Shown here: one piece after another, positions 11,373 through 24,543 of the stretch
How the letters are laid out: each line of letters opens with the position of its first letter
Position numbering within the stretch: position 1 is the first letter of the stretch
Assembly (NCBI GenBank): GCA_023159155.1
Contig: JAJNNX010000002.1
Span: 248,001-312,000, forward strand
Reading direction: 5' to 3'
DNA length: 64,000 bases
Origin: Ustulina deusta
Taxonomy: Eukaryota > Ascomycota > Sordariomycetes > Xylariales > Xylariaceae
The notes under the pieces: model-generated
What the model was told of the DNA's origin: nothing
The model's database searches: none
The model's input: only the letters and a program-made list of their open reading frames with translations
Program-made: the position numbers and the translations under genes

Positions 11373-12772
11373 ATGACAGGCCGCAACGCGACAAGACGAT
11401 GGCAGTATCTAGATCATATACGAAGGAATCCCGGTCCCTTCAACCAAGATTCGGACGTTAGTGAAGCGGCCCTGGAAGCACTAGATCAGGCCAAGATACT
11501 AGTCATAGGGGCTGGCGGGCTGGGATGCGAAATACTCAAGGACTTGGCCCTCTCGGGCTTTAGGAATATCCACGTTATTGATATGGGTACGTTAGAACAT
11601 TCGGAACCCAAGCTTCCTCGAATTAAGCTAACCGCTCCCCGGTGAGCAGATACGATCGACATATCCAACCTCAACCGACAGTTCCTGTTTCGGAAAGACG
11701 ATGTAGGAAAACATAAGGCTGAAGTCGCCGCGGCGTTTGTCGAGAAAAGGGTCAAGGGTGTCAAAATCACACCCCATAACTGTCGCATACAAGACTTCGA
11801 CGAGGATTTCTACATGCAATTTCAAATTGTTGTTTGTGGACTGGACAGCATAGAGGCAAGGCGGTGGATCAATGCGACGCTAGTGAATATGGTTGATATG
11901 GACAATCAAGACTCACTGAAGCCGCTTATCGACGGCGGGACTGAAGGTGAGTACGATGAAATACCAGAACTTGAACCCATTCTCCTTGCTAAAAGGACCC
12001 AGGTTTCAAGGGCCAAACTCGCGTCATCTTCCCAACATTGACACCATGTATCGAGTGTCAGCTGGACCTTTATACCCCGAGAGCGGCAGTCCCTCTCTGT
12101 ACGTTAGCCACAATCCCTCGTCAGCCTGAACATTGCATAGAGTGGGCCCATATCATCGCATGGGACCAAGAAAAACCATTCCCCAATTTAGACAAGGACG
12201 ATCCGGAACACATTACCTGGTTATATCAAAAAGCGTTGGCACGAGCTCTAGAGTTTGGTATCACAGGGGTAACTTACTCACTCACCCAGGGTGTCGTGAA
12301 GAATATCATCCCGGCCATTGCATCTACTAACGCCATCATCGCTGCCAGCTGCTGCAATGAAGCTTTGAAGATTGCTACTACGGCGGCACCCGCACTAGGC
12401 TTCGAGGAGAGCTATATGATGTACTCGGGAGATGATGGTATTTACACCTCAACCTTCAAGTACGACAAAAAGCCGGACTGCGCGGTTTGCGGAGAAATTG
12501 CAAAACCCCTACGGGTTGATCCTAACATTACGTTGAGGGAACTTCTGGATTCCTTTGCGATAAAGCCGGATCTGCAGCTTAAGAAACCCTCAATACGAGC
12601 CGATGACAAGACTCTTTACATGCAGTTTCCCCCCAGCATCGAGGAACAGACGCGACTGAATTTAGACAAGACGCTGAAGACAGAGTTGGGTTTGGATATT
12701 GGACATGAGATTGCGGTGACGGATCCGGCGTTTCCTGGACTTACTTTCAGGTTTATACTTAGCTTTATATAA
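11373..12772 (+). CDS. UBA3: NEDD8-activating enzyme E1 catalytic subunit
   Basis: Uba3 pairs with Ula1/APP-BP1 to adenylate NEDD8/Rub1 and pass it to Ubc12 for cullin activation. Three exons: 11373-11586, 11650-11946 and 12003-12772 (426 residues); introns of 63 and 56 bases, phases 1 and 1. The first in-frame ATG at 11373 is the start. The adenylation domain shows the nucleotide loop [13 protein letters not shown], then [15 protein letters not shown] across the first splice site. The catalytic cysteine is Cys203 in [18 protein letters not shown], the family's active-site segment. Zinc ligands are the pairs Cys186/Cys189 (CIEC) and CAVC further on. The C-terminal ubiquitin-fold domain that captures the E2 follows, ending TFRFILSFI. 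Length matches the family (about 430). Very secure. Confidence 0.95.
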
Positions 12773-14544
12773 GTAGTCGTATGAAACCAATATTATATGT
12801 TGAGGCTGGCCCTTTTTGTCTTCCCTTTGAAGCCAATTCCTCCTCTCAGCAGGCCTATGCCTCGACCATCTCATAAGAGGCTCGATATTGTCACTGCTTA
12901 AGTGTCAGTGCCAATTATTGTTAGGTCGATGAACAGCACATCTTTGTGAGGCTACAGGTAGCATCCGACACCTTTCTTGGCAAATCGCTATCATATCACG
13001 TTTTTCTTCTTTTCATCAAAGAAACTTGAATCCATCTAAAGACAATATACTACCTAGAAAGTGAACTATCCTGCCACGGCTAATAAAAAGCTTGCCTAGA
13101 AATAGTTATGCCTTATGTAACGTGCAAATCCCCAAGTAAGATATCTACAGGTAGGTACCTAGAGATACCTACATATAATACCTAGATATACAGAAGGTAC
13201 AGGTTACCTGTACTAGAAGATTATTAAATACTTCCCTACATATATGATATATACCTACCTACCCAGGTACCTTAGGGTACCTACCTAACCTAGGGCACCC
13301 TCAGACCACCTTTGGTTGGATGTATGTACTGGGTGGTATACGTGAAGGTGCACCCGCGGAGGAAGCAGGTAGCATGGGCAGTTGCGTCAACCGTGGATAT
13401 ATATGGCAGGTGCAGAATATAACATTCACTACTGATATCCAAGGGCAGTTGCAGGTCTGAGGAGAAACTGGAAGGAACGATTTATTTACTCACCTCAAAG
13501 CTTGGGCCGCTTTAGTCCCTTCGGTTGAGGTCATTACCTACTCATTGCCTCCCTCTCCCAGCCATCAGTTCCAACATCAACAATCTCACCCCCAACTCTC
13601 GCTTTCTCTGCCACCTCTTGTGATTACACCACGATCGGTGCATAGTGCCTCTCTTTTCAACTTGTCGAAGTCTTCCGACGTTCTTCTATCACGGCCACCG
13701 CCTCCAGCCCACACGTCGAGTGGTCTTATTCGAGGTATGTAGATGTTTTCACCGTCACTGGTAAACCCGATGGCCGAACCTATTTATTTCTTTATTTCCT
13801 TTTTTTACCTATTTACACCCAACCTCGGCATGCCCTATCACAGCACCAAGTGACAATCACTGACTCTTGACCCACAAACTCATGTCGGTTGGCCCTACCC
13901 TCCGCATCTCGAGCACCAGTGTCTCGATGTTCTATACCTACCCATGACAGCTACCCAGGTATCGGGTCTCTCTCTTAACATATTATACAACCTCATCCCG
14001 CGTTGATGCACATGTTGTTGACCCCCCAGCTCCTTGACCACAACTCTTCACAAAGCTCTTGCCCGTAACGAGTGCACGTTATTCATTTCTCGCTTGGTTT
14101 CCGTTCTATTTATCCTCGTCTCAGTCCATCTCCTGCGTCAATTAGTATAATCATACGCTGCCCTTCTCGTTATTCTTGCAGTTCCCTAACTGGCTGCGCG
14201 GTAGCTACCAACTATTGGGACTAGCCAGAACGTGTTTCTAGATCCTGTCCGTAACCACCAGAATAGACAACAACTCGGAGGCCTCACTACTCTGTTGCCA
14301 GCCCTGCGGAACCTGACATTCGCGACCTAGCGTTAAGCTGTTCATAATTTCTCGGGACGACCTCCCAGAATTGGACCCCGTCTACAGCTTGTTCGGTTAA
14401 CTTCACTACAAGAGACTGAACTCAGCGACGCTCTTCATCATATTCAAGCCGAGGGAAATCGGAACAATATTGAAGTTGTGAGGCAGCTCGCTCATGAGAG
14501 ACGGCCATATTTTAGTCACTGAGATACATACACCAACGGCCAAG
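12773..14544. other. Long promoter/leader region upstream of the zinc-finger gene
   Basis: About 1.7 kb without a supported gene. GTACCTA-type motifs cluster at 13148-13300. From about 13540 to 14480 the strand is pyrimidine-rich with several short upstream open frames (for example ATG at 13545), consistent with a long 5' untranslated region of the next gene. Confidence 0.5.
13148..13300. repeat. Cluster of GTACCTA/TAGGTAC motifs
   Basis: Repeated GGTACCTAG, TACCTACATA and ACCTACCTACCC units in both orientations within 150 bases, the densest block of this motif in the left half of the window. Confidence 0.65.
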
Positions 14545-16479
14545 ATGACCTCAGGATACCAACCACAAGGTAGCGCCCAGGTCGCTCAGGACGAGTCTAT
14601 TTCGTCCAGAGCAGACCTGATTCCTCTTCTCTGTTTCATATGCCCGAAGAATTCGCATTTCTCAGACCTCTCGCACCTACTGACCCACATCAGCTCCAAA
14701 GGTCACCTCCACAACATGTTCCAGTTGAATCTTTCCCGTGAGGTTGACGCAGATGCCGACGTAGCCCTCACAGAATTCGACAAGTGGTACAAACAAAACA
14801 ACATTAGTGCATTACTTCGAGCCCGAAAGTCTGCAAGGGAACAAAGAGACAACCAGCAACGACGAGGTCAAATTTCACCAAACTTCGGAGGGGACACCGC
14901 AGTAGTTTCACATCAAAATGTTCGTGGTGGTCGCCCCAATCGCAGGAGTCGAGGCAACGGGGTAAGTGCCTCCAGTTCTATCTTGTCTTAACCTCATCCT
15001 CGAGGCTTTGACTGACTTAATCTAAAACGCAGAAAGCTAGATTTCGGCATCGAGATGACGGAATAGATGCGCTTAATGATGATATCGTCAAATTTGAATC
15101 AGATGAAGATGACGTTCAAGATAGACACCAGTATCACTCGGGTACCCGTGCCCAATATGTATGGAATTCTGGCTCTGCATATACAAATGGCACGAGTCAA
15201 TACGGCAACAACCCCGGTTGCCAATTCCGCGAGTATCTAGACGATGAGGATGATTCATCAAAGTACGAGCCCTCAGAACTCTACAGCCCCTTTCCGCCTG
15301 AAGGCACGCCTGAGACCGTCGAGGACGATACAGGCGCGCTGATTCTCAAAGGCGTGGTCTATCCGGGAATGGCCGGATTCGACTCCGCAACAGAAAAGGA
15401 CCGACGCATGAGGAATCAGAAGAAAGACCCCGCTGTGCTCTTGAAACTAGAAGCAAACTCCCAGCTGGTGACCAGAGTCGAGGAGGTTCTGGACATTAAC
15501 CTTGATTACCAACGAACGCGAGATGTATACGATGAACCGTCGATTGATGGAAGTGGCGTGAGTTGAGCCACCGGTCGTCATTGGTATATGAAACTGACAA
15601 GTCTTTAGGATGAAAATGATATTGTTGTGAACGAAACCCGAGCCAAACGCAGAGCCAAAGCGAAGTCTTCCTATACATCGATCAAACGTCGTACTAATAC
15701 TAGAACCCGTCAGCAGGCACAACCGACGGGAAGGACGCGTGCTGCCCGTTCGTCCACTCGAAAATCCCGCAGTGCCCCTCTCTCGACCATTGCAGAGTCC
15801 ACCATGCCAACGAGAAGAATTACGCGATCTTCCACCAACCGGCAGGAACGGGGACTTGTCCACCATCATGGTGTCCACCCTGATGTAGGCTCGCTTCGTG
15901 ACTGCGATGATGGGTTAGACAATGACGAAGGTTGGCAGACCTACCATGGACTCATAGGACAGTGTCTGATGACTCCATGGCAGACTTCCGAACCCATGTT
16001 CACACACCTGTTGCAAGACCATTACGACGACAGCAGTGAGTCTAATTGATCAGATACAATGAGCGGCGAGCTGACTTTTAGCTCGTAGGCATGAACGCCT
16101 CCCAGGTCTTGCACTGCGGCCTGGCAATCCCAATGCCGCCTTTGCCTCACCAACCTCTAACTTCAAAAAATCACCACCACGCTACCCTGGAAAGGAGAAC
16201 GGTCACCTCCTTATCAAATCACCATCCTCATTCAGTCCCTACCTACACCCTTCGGGCGACTCAATGGAAGCCAGCAACTATAACCCACTTTGCCCGCAAC
16301 CCCGAGATGAGTTCGGTTACCGCCTGTACTCGCCATATGATGAAGAGCCCAAGTCATCAACTTCTTCAGGCTTCAATCCCATTAATACCAGCTCGGTTTA
16401 TGATTCAGCTCATATACCTACTATGACGGGTAATCCATACCACCGCAGTCAACCCGGTGGTGACGACTATTCACTGTAA
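14545..16479 (+). CDS. Unrecognised fungal protein with an N-terminal C2H2-like zinc finger
   Basis: I do not recognise a named orthologue. Four exons fit: 14545-14961, 15033-15557, 15609-16035 and 16082-16479 (588 residues); introns of 71, 51 and 46 bases with clean phase. An in-frame ATG at 14494 would add 17 residues, but the one at 14545 has the better context (A at -3). A finger-like motif sits near the start: CFIC, ten residues, then HLLTH and a trailing SSKGH, resembling a C-X2-C-X10-H-X3-H matrin/U1-type finger. The middle is acidic and disordered, with a conserved-looking block around GVVYPGMAGFDSATEKD. The third exon is very basic (repeated Arg/Lys/Thr with RSSTRKSRS), suggesting nuclear or nucleic-acid binding. 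The C-terminal exon reads YNPLCPQPRDEFGYRLY and PINTSSVYDSAHIP in a frame shifted from the previous exon, which supports the last splice. Function is unknown. Confidence 0.72.
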
Positions 16480-17608
16480 AACCATAATCCTTTCCCTGGC
16501 ACACAGGTTCTTCGCCACGGCCCTGGTGTGACTCACCGGCTGTCTATATGCACCGAACGACCTGTTTGGGGGCTTTATGGATTATCATGAGCCATCGATA
16601 CTTGGGACAACAGCTCTTCTTTATTTGCAACTCTTATACAGTTGTCGGTTGCGACATTAAATCCCTATTGGTTGGCCTGCGCTTCTGGCCATCTGTTCTC
16701 CAGTCTCCTACATCCTCAGACACCTCAATGGACGCATACACACTCGATGATTTAGCATGATCCAATAGATTCATTGCTTATCCGGATGATTTCTCTGCTA
16801 CCCCCTTGCGCTTGGTAGCAGAACTGATCAAACCTTTCATCTATTTGACGATCACTAGATGAGACAGCAACACCCGGCACGAAAACGTACGGTTTGTGTC
16901 GAGCTTACGTGCTCTTGGAAGAGCCATCGGGGAGCGTTCTTGTCTATACTTCTTCGAAGAATAGCAAAGCTCTCGTAGACACGATTCGTAGGTAGTTCAT
17001 TAAATTACCATCTTCGTCTGAGAGGCACCTATCCAATTGGTTATCGTATTCCATACTCACGTTGAATCTCGACAGGTTTGTTCGTTCCCTAGGCAGAACG
17101 AAGTTTCGGAAAGTAGGGTCGATAGACAGTGACTCCAATCCTAGTCCGCAATCTCTCCCTCCTGGTTATCCAAATAGGGTATCCTGTTTACTCGGCAATC
17201 CTACGGCGCTGGGGGAAGGGGCGGGGGGTTCTCGATAATGTGGATATTCGAGCACCGATCTGCCTTCATAACCAACCTTGGAGCGCTCATCCCATCTCCG
17301 CCCAACAACTAGCAGGCCCTATGGTATTCCGTGATGAGATAGTGGGGAGCTATGCTGTCTTTTCTCATTTATCCCTCCTTTCATTCTTCGATCTGATGGT
17401 GATGGGGCTTAGGGTTAATAGTCCGAAGCTACCCTCATCTTAGGCATTCTCACACGTGGTTATGACTGATCTTATGGAATCCACACTCTCTAGCATGTAT
17501 ACTACTTAGATAATACCAGCTTACAATCAAAGCCCAATTGAGTTCTTCTCCCAGACCCACACCTAGCATGGCAGAAGTGACATGTGAGATAGAGTAGGCA
17601 CCTAAGTA
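16480..17608. other. Convergent intergenic region
   Basis: Between the 3' ends of the zinc-finger gene and MSH3. No gene supported; short open frames lack protein-like composition. Confidence 0.55.
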
Positions 17609-20600
17609 TTACAACTGCTCAATGCTTGATAAAAGGTGGTCAAGTTGGTCTGAACCATTGCCTAGAACATCTGCCAAAAGTTTTGTGGCGCCACACAATC
17701 TGCGTTTTTTAATCTCGTCTTCTAGCTGCTGCGACTTCTTGGCTGCTACGTCAAGTACCCTGCGCGGGATGCGTGCCAGTCGTGCAACATTGAGACCATA
17801 AGACCTGTGCGCCACGCCCTCACCAACCTCGTACAAAAATGTGATCTCCTCGTCGCCGTCGAAAGGATCTGCGCTCTCTGCCTCTGGACCCGGGTTTTCG
17901 TCCTGTGGCCCAATCGTCCTACTATCGTCGCCGTTGTTGCGGCCGTTCTTGGCAGCGGTGAATCGCATGTGCACATTTGTGCACTTTCCCGCAAGCCCGT
18001 CGGCAACGCGGGCAAGGCTTTGGTAGTGGGTGATGAAGAGGGTCAGACAGCGCGTGTCCTCGACGACGTGCTGCAGAACAGCCTGGGCGATGGCGGCGCC
18101 GTCGTACGTGCTTGTTCCGCGGCCGAGCTCGTCGAGTATTACGAGGGACCGCGGCGTGGCGGAACGCAGGATGCGCGCGGTCTCGGAGACTTCGACCATG
18201 AAGGTGCTCTCGCCGCGGAACAGGTTGTCGCGGGCTCCCATGCGCGTGTGGATTGCGTCGGCGAGCGTCAATGAGAGGGAGTCGGCGGGGACGAAGGAGC
18301 CGATTTGTGCGAGGAGAACGAGGAGCGCGACGGCGCGCACGAAGGAGGATTTCCCGCCCATGTTGGGTCCCGTTATCAGGTGTGCTAGAGGGGCCGGGGA
18401 CGCGAGGGTTGTGCTGAAGGGGATGTAAGAGGTGGCGAGTGTTTGCTCGGCGATGGGGTGTCTGCCAGCGGTCACGGAGATGGTAGGCGGGGTGTCGGGG
18501 GGCAGGAATTCGGGCTTTGTGTAGCCCGGCAGAGCGGCGACTTTAGAGAGCGAGAGGAGGCAATCAAGGGTTGCAAGGGAGGATATAGCATCGCGGAGAG
18601 GTTGGTAGTCTGAGGCTATGGATTGGAGAAGTGACGCGAATGCCGCATCGCAGGCTGCGGAGAGGGCCTCTCTGTGTTGGTCTCTCTCCGACATCAGGCG
18701 CACGACTTCTGGGGTATGAAAGCGGGAGAGCTTCTTGGTACCGCTGATCTTGATCCACGATGCTGGGACATGTTTTAAATCTGCGTTTGATACTTCGACA
18801 AGGTACTCGATGCCAGCTACCGTCACGTAGGATATGGGCGATTTCTTGTTGAGCTTTGATGAAGCCACCTGTCGGTGAGCGTCCAGTTCTTGCTCTACCG
18901 AGGCGATTCCTAGCTTGTGATCGGTGATGGCATCCGTTTCCTCGGTCTCTCGGAAGAATGCATATTTGTCGTCGGCCCGGGCAGCCTGTGCATTAATGCG
19001 TTCTAGATAGGAGAGGACAGTAGGAAGTATAAGAGGTAAAGATGCAATAGCATTACTTATAGCTGTCGATTTGAAACCAGTGTCAGAGGAGTCTTCGACG
19101 CGGGCAAACTCAGAGGCGATTTTCTGTAAGGTCTGAAGCACTGCCAACAGCTCTGGGCGCGTGCACTTGCCGTAGTAAATGCGAATAAGGCTTCGCTCGA
19201 GGTCGGTTCTGGTGGTTTTTAGAATATTCTCTAGCTGGTCGACCTTGGCGGTTGAAGTATTGTCGAGGAGCTCCTCAACAGCTGCAACGCGTTCTTCAAG
19301 ACGCTCTTTGTCAAGCAATGGGCGGCCAACCCACTTCCGAAGAAGTCGCTGACCAAAACGAGTCAAAGTCTTGTCCAAAGCCCAGAAGAGACTACCCTTC
19401 TCGGAATGATCGGTCTGATTGCGATACACTTCCAAGCTCTCTAGGGTAGTGCCATTAATGAGCATGTGCTGCCGAGCACTGAAGGACTGAAAATACTTGG
19501 TCAGGTCGAATATGTGCTCGAGGCCGTACTCTTTCAAGTGGTTGATCATTGAGGAGAGACAGATAGTAACAGCCTCTGGCAGCTTCAATACCTTGTCTAA
19601 GAGTGCGCTGGTTTGTTCGCCTCCTTCATTTTCTTTTAGTTTGTTGGAGTAGAATTGGGTGACATGCGAATACGCCTCAGCGGCTATTGTTTTGGACTTG
19701 CCAACCCGCTCCATCCGACTTCTGTCACCGAAGACATTTGTGGAACTGCCAGACAAGTGCTGCACTAGCTTTTCTGTCGCTTTGGAAAGCTCGCCTACTA
19801 TGAGGAACTCGCAAGGTGAGATGTGCAAAAGCCTCGTCTCAATCTCACTCCTCATGAAGCCGTCTTCGAAGTTGTCGTAGATGATGTCGCCTGTGGCAGG
19901 CTGAACAGCGAGAATTCCTACATCAACCCTTTCATCAGTGCCCCATCCCTTGGCTGCAGTCTCGGTAATGCAGAGAAGATAGCCGCCGGCGGGAGAGCTG
20001 GTGTCTGTCTGCTGATTGAGTTCCCCTACTTCATCAATGTATGTTCCCTTTGTGTAGACGTTGGTAAGCTTCCTTGTGAAAGGAGCGTTCCTGTTGTCTC
20101 CCACTTTCTTCAGCGCTGCGGTCTCGATCTGGCGCACAACCCCGACTTTGTGGCCTGCAGCCACTAAGCGTTTCGCGTGGACGGGCAGCCGATGGACAGG
20201 AATACTTGCGGAAGCGAACCGATCGAGGTGGGCTTCTGATGGGTGCTCGTCGTATCGGAACTTGCCAGGGATACACACTATACTGAGCTCCTTTGCGGCC
20301 ACTCGAGCATCTTCGCCAAAGAATTTAAATTTGTAGCCAACTTCAACAATCAAGAGCGTATCCATATGCTTCCTCTTGATGTCAAGGAATTGGATCTCCA
20401 TTGGCGTGAGCTTGCCGGTCTTGGCTCCCTTCTTTTTGGCCCTGGCAGGCTGTGGCGTCTCATCCTCCTCTTCATCTTCGCCGTCTTCGTTGTTGAGAGC
20501 TTGGGTCACGTCGTCGATTTGGTGGTTGCGTCGCTTCATCAGTGCCATGCTGTCGGGCCGGCCGAGTTTCTGCACGAACTTGCGATGCAGCTCTTCCTTT

Positions 20601-21007
20601 CTCTTCTTGTCCTGTGCATCACCCTGCTGCTGGTCTTCGCCGGGCGCTGTGGGTTGGCCGTCGCGGGGACTCGACCCATCATAAAGGTAGCGTTCCGTAC
20701 GGGCGTTCGGCCGGCTAGGACCTGCAGCGACAGGGGAGCTCTTGGTTGGGGATTTTGGAAGGGTAGTCTCCTGCCGCTCTACAAGAGTGCTCTTGGACTT
20801 CTTTCTCGTAGGAGTCGGGTTACCGTTGTCAGTGTCCTCCTCGAGTGGTCGCTTACGGGGGACATCAAGTGAGCTGTTGGCATGCACGCCAGGTTCGGCC
20901 GGCGCTTGGTTTTGGCTCAGGGGCGTGCGAGCGGCGCCGTTCACGGTCTTGGAAGTAAAGAAACTGGTCAGAGACTGTTGTCTCTTCTCTTTTGTCGGGC
21001 CAGCCAT
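17609..21007 (-). CDS. MSH3: DNA mismatch repair protein Msh3 (MutS-beta subunit)
   Basis: Msh3 pairs with Msh2 to recognise insertion/deletion loops. A single uninterrupted frame of 1,132 residues. The N-terminus has a PCNA-interacting box QQSLTSFF (Gln10, Leu13, Phe16, Phe17), followed by a disordered Pro/Ser region. The mismatch-binding domain begins near residue 200 with [19 protein letters not shown], the Msh3-type start that lacks the Phe-X-Glu of Msh6. The connector, lever and clamp domains follow. The ATPase has Walker [15 protein letters not shown], the ABC signature region [10 protein letters not shown], and Walker [18 protein letters not shown] helix-turn-helix dimer segment ends the protein. 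A Gly/Asp/Glu-rich insert of about 30 residues sits between THYQSLA and the FLYEVGEG strand. The 3' half of the coding region is clearly GC-rich. Divergent from the CSC1-like gene. Confidence 0.96.
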   Translation of the reverse strand: MAGPTKEKRQQSLTSFFTSKTVNGAARTPLSQNQAPAEPGVHANSSLDVPRKRPLEEDTDNGNPTPTRKKSKSTLVERQETTLPKSPTKSSPVAAGPSRPNARTERYLYDGSSPRDGQPTAPGEDQQQGDAQDKKRKEELHRKFVQKLGRPDSMALMKRRNHQIDDVTQALNNEDGEDEEEDETPQPARAKKKGAKTGKLTPMEIQFLDIKRKHMDTLLIVEVGYKFKFFGEDARVAAKELSIVCIPGKFRYDEHPSEAHLDRFASASIPVHRLPVHAKRLVAAGHKVGVVRQIETAALKKVGDNRNAPFTRKLTNVYTKGTYIDEVGELNQQTDTSSPAGGYLLCITETAAKGWGTDERVDVGILAVQPATGDIIYDNFEDGFMRSEIETRLLHISPCEFLIVGELSKATEKLVQHLSGSSTNVFGDRSRMERVGKSKTIAAEAYSHVTQFYSNKLKENEGGEQTSALLDKVLKLPEAVTICLSSMINHLKEYGLEHIFDLTKYFQSFSARQHMLINGTTLESLEVYRNQTDHSEKGSLFWALDKTLTRFGQRLLRKWVGRPLLDKERLEERVAAVEELLDNTSTAKVDQLENILKTTRTDLERSLIRIYYGKCTRPELLAVLQTLQKIASEFARVEDSSDTGFKSTAISNAIASLPLILPTVLSYLERINAQAARADDKYAFFRETEETDAITDHKLGIASVEQELDAHRQVASSKLNKKSPISYVTVAGIEYLVEVSNADLKHVPASWIKISGTKKLSRFHTPEVVRLMSERDQHREALSAACDAAFASLLQSIASDYQPLRDAISSLATLDCLLSLSKVAALPGYTKPEFLPPDTPPTISVTAGRHPIAEQTLATSYIPFSTTLASPAPLAHLITGPNMGGKSSFVRAVALLVLLAQIGSFVPADSLSLTLADAIHTRMGARDNLFRGESTFMVEVSETARILRSATPRSLVILDELGRGTSTYDGAAIAQAVLQHVVEDTRCLTLFITHYQSLARVADGLAGKCTNVHMRFTAAKNGRNNGDDSRTIGPQDENPGPEAESADPFDGDEEITFLYEVGEGVAHRSYGLNVARLARIPRRVLDVAAKKSQQLEDEIKKRRLCGATKLLADVLGNGSDQLDHLLSSIEQL

Positions 21008-21715
21008 ATTGGAGAATTGCAGCGAATGCCAAATGATTCATTCGTCCGGTTGTTGCTCGGGGCAATTCACATTGTCGTATAAGTGACCTAGGTCGGTACT
21101 GAGGTAGTGGACTTAGGGGCAGGAGAGTGCTGAAAAAATGTTCACTGGTCAGAACACTAGTGATCTCATGATGGAGCTCTCCAGGTTGCTGGTGCGCTAA
21201 TGCAAGCATCCCTGGCATCAGACTAGCCTGACGCGTCTTTTCAATTAAGGGGACGCGTTGAGTGGAAGTGTGCACAGACCTATTGGCCTACTTCGATTTT
21301 TAGGGGGAAGTGCCGGGTAGGCTGTACAATCGTGTGAGCCCCAGCCACACTTGCTCCATCATGAGTACCCATACTGAGAGGTCCGTACCTACCGAGGTAC
21401 CTAAATTATGACAAAGACCCGCCATAGAGGCTAAAGCATTGGGTACCTGTAGCTGGCTAAAACATCTAGTGCAAAATGTGGCGTACGCAGGAACAACGCA
21501 TAAAGATTACGTCAGTGATGGATATGATGCCCACACCAGAGCTTCTCAGGTTCATTGCTCACTGCCACCCTGACAGATAATGTACAGGCGTAACCTTTCG
21601 CTGAACCATGGCCCCTAAAACCTTCTGGCTATCTCCATCCCTATCCTTCATCTCTACCCTTCATGATTACTGACGTAACAGAATATCTGGTGGGCTGGAC
21701 CTCATCGTAACGATC
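21008..21715. other. Divergent promoter region between MSH3 and the CSC1-like gene
   Basis: 708 bases without a gene. One short GAGGTACCTAAATT block near 21395; no recognisable TATA or operator. Confidence 0.55.
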
Positions 21716-24543
21716 ATGGCGGACGATGGCCAGGAAATGTGCAATGGCGAGGACGCCATCACTCCGGGAAGCAAGGATATCTTCGTACAGCTGGTTATTT
21801 CATTCGCATTGGGAATCTCGGCCTTCGTAGCTTTTTGTGTAAGTCCCCGATGACCCCTGGTATATGTATGTATATAGATATATATGCATCGTGCTGACAT
21901 TTGTCTCCTTGGCCAGATTCTTCGCCCCCGATGGAAAACACTCTACGCCGCAAGAAAGCGGCACAGCAACCCCCAAATCGCACTTCCAGTCCTTCCCGAT
22001 AGTTTTCTAGGATGGATACCAGCCTTATACAGGGTAACGGAGGAGCAAGTCCTGGCCTCTGCTGGCCTGGACGCTTTTGTGGTGCGCATCCGGATGCATA
22101 CGCAGCGGGAAGATAGATACTGATGATGACTCGTATAGTTTCTCTCGTTCTTCAAGATGTCTCTCCGCCTATTTGCGACAATGATGTTCTTCTCTATAAC
22201 TGTACTGTGGCCTATCCACAGAACTTTCGATACCTTTGACAATCTGCACTCTTCACCGCCATCTAAGAACTCTTCGGGTTACCCTAGCTCGCTCTTCAAC
22301 AATCGATATCTCGACGAGTCATTCCTCTTTACCGCGGAAGGTGAAGATGGAGATGGTGATAAAAACAGCAGCTATCTCTGGTCATATCTTGTCTTCACCT
22401 GGTTCTTTTCATCCTTGACGGTGTACTTCATGAATACCGAGACATTCAAGCTGGTTAAGATCAGGCAAGACTATCTTGGTACTCAGTCTACCGTGACCGA
22501 CCGAACTTTCAGATTGACCGGAATTCCGAAGGATCTGAGAACGAAAGAAAAAATTAAGGAGTTTGTGGAGAATCTAGAGATTGGGCATGTCCGCAGTGTG
22601 AACTTGTGTCAAAACTGGGCGGAAATCGATGGCCTTATGGCTCAACGACGAAATATTCTCCACAAGCTTGAGGAGGCCTGGAGCGCTTACAGATCGCAAA
22701 AAGCCATGGCACCGCGGGCAACTATTCACCACAATGCTGTAAACAACGGAAACGAACAGGAAGATGGCCACGGAGAATATGCGGATGAGAATGGTCCGCT
22801 ACTTACCGGCGACAGCCTTCGCGGTTTAACGGCGCGGCCCAAAATTCGTTTACGCTTTGGTTTTCTTAAGATGCGAAATCGTAAGATTGAGTATGGCCTC
22901 CCGCGTCCTATATTTCTCGTCCAGCACCCCTGTATCCGTCAATCCTATACGCTTCGGATTTACGTAACCTCTTCCACTATAAAGTGCAACTACTGACTTC
23001 TCGATTCTCTAGTGCGTTAGACTACTATGAAGAGCAGCTGCGTCGGTTGGACGAGAAAATACTGGCTGCGAGAAAGAAAGACTATGCACCCACAGACACC
23101 GCATTTGTGACCATGGATTCCATTGCAGCATGTCAAATGGCAGTTCAAGCTACGGTGGACCCTCGACCTGGCCAACTGCTGGCAAAGCCAGCACCATCCC
23201 CGTCTGATGTGATATGGAGAAACATATATGTTCCGCGATACCGAAGGCGATTCCAGTCCGTTTTGGTCACGATTTTCATTACTTCTCTGTCGATCCTCTG
23301 GTTCTTCCCGGTCGCGATCTTGGCATCACTTCTTAGTATTTGCACCATCCAGCGTGTTGCGCCAAAACTGGGTGAATTGCTTCAACAACACGAGATCACG
23401 AACGCTTTGGTTCGAACTGGACTGCCAACACTGATCGTATCGCTACTCAACGTGTTAGTGCCCTACCTTTACGATTATCTTTCGAATATCCAGGGGTTTA
23501 TATCACAGGGCGATGTTGAATTGTCTGTTATATCCAAGAATTTTTTCTTCGTATTCTTCAACATCTTTGTCGTTTACGCGGTATCCGGCTCTGCTGCTCT
23601 CGCAGAGTTCTGGGAAATTATCAGAGACTCGCTACGCGATACGAATACCATTGCCCTGAAGATTGCTCATTCCATTCAAAGCCTCAGCAACTTCTACCTA
23701 AACTTCATCATGCTTCAAGGATTCGGATTATTTCCATTCAAGCTTCTCCAATTTGGCAGCGTCTTGTTGTACCCATTCTATCGGATGGGTGCCAAAACCC
23801 CTCGTGACTTCGCCGAACTCGTCCAACCAACCCTGTTCAACTATGGTTTCTACCTACCTACCGCTTTGCTTGTATTCATACTCTGTCTCATCTACAGCGT
23901 TCTCCCAGGCTCTGAGTTAGTACTGCTCTTAGGCATCTGTTACTTCGGACTTGGGTACTTCGTTTACAAGTACCAACTTCTCTACTCCATGGACCAACCG
24001 CAGCACGCCACAGGCAAAGCATGGCCACTGATCTGCAGACGTATCATTGTTGGTCTTGTATCGTTTCAAGTCGTCATGCTTGCCATTCTAGTATTGCGAA
24101 AGGCATTCTACGAAGCGGCGCTCATTGGACCATTGGTGGTTCTGACACTTTGGTATAACTCCTACTTCAATCAGCAATTCGTTCCTCTCACCAAATTTAT
24201 TGCTCTCCGAAGCATCAAACGTGGTTCGGACCCTGGAGGGCAGAGCAATCCTGATCGGGATGAGGGAGAGGAAATGCGACTCTCTAGACGAATGAGCACA
24301 ATTGACGAAGACAGAGAGAAAGGGATGTCATTTATCAATCCCTCTCTAATTGCTCCACTAGAGCAACCTTGGATTTACCGAGATCCACCACCGCCTCCAT
24401 CTCCTACAGAATCTGCCAGCGCATACCATCCTAGCGACTATGGCGATCAGCCCGAACATCGCAACACAACAGTGAGCACATCAAGCTCGCTTAGTCTAGG
24501 AGATACACGTGTGTGGCGAGAGAGTGGCGACAATAGAATTTAA
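21716..24543 (+). CDS. CSC1/OSCA-like calcium-permeable osmosensitive cation channel (DUF221 family)
   Basis: Related to yeast Csc1/Rsn1 and plant OSCA mechanosensitive channels. Four exons: 21716-21838, 21917-22081, 22139-22890 and 23013-24543 (856 residues). The third intron is long (122 bases) with donor GTATGG after ATTGA; this choice restores the family's KIDALDYYEEQLRRLDEKI segment. About 11 membrane segments are visible: one at residues 26-43, two near 100-165, then a cytosolic RRM-like domain with RLTGIPKDLR, and eight more from VLVTIFITSLSILWFF to ALIGPLVVLTLWY. The motif DAFVFLSFFKMSLRLF across the second splice is typical. The charged C-terminal tail ends in Ser/Pro-rich sequence. 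It probably sits in the plasma membrane or vacuole; which fungal paralogue it is cannot be told here. Confidence 0.9.

Noticed and set aside
20243..20872. 209-codon plus-strand frame opposite MSH3
   Set aside because: Antisense to conserved MSH3 coding sequence; hydrophobic only because it reads the complement of acidic and charged codons.
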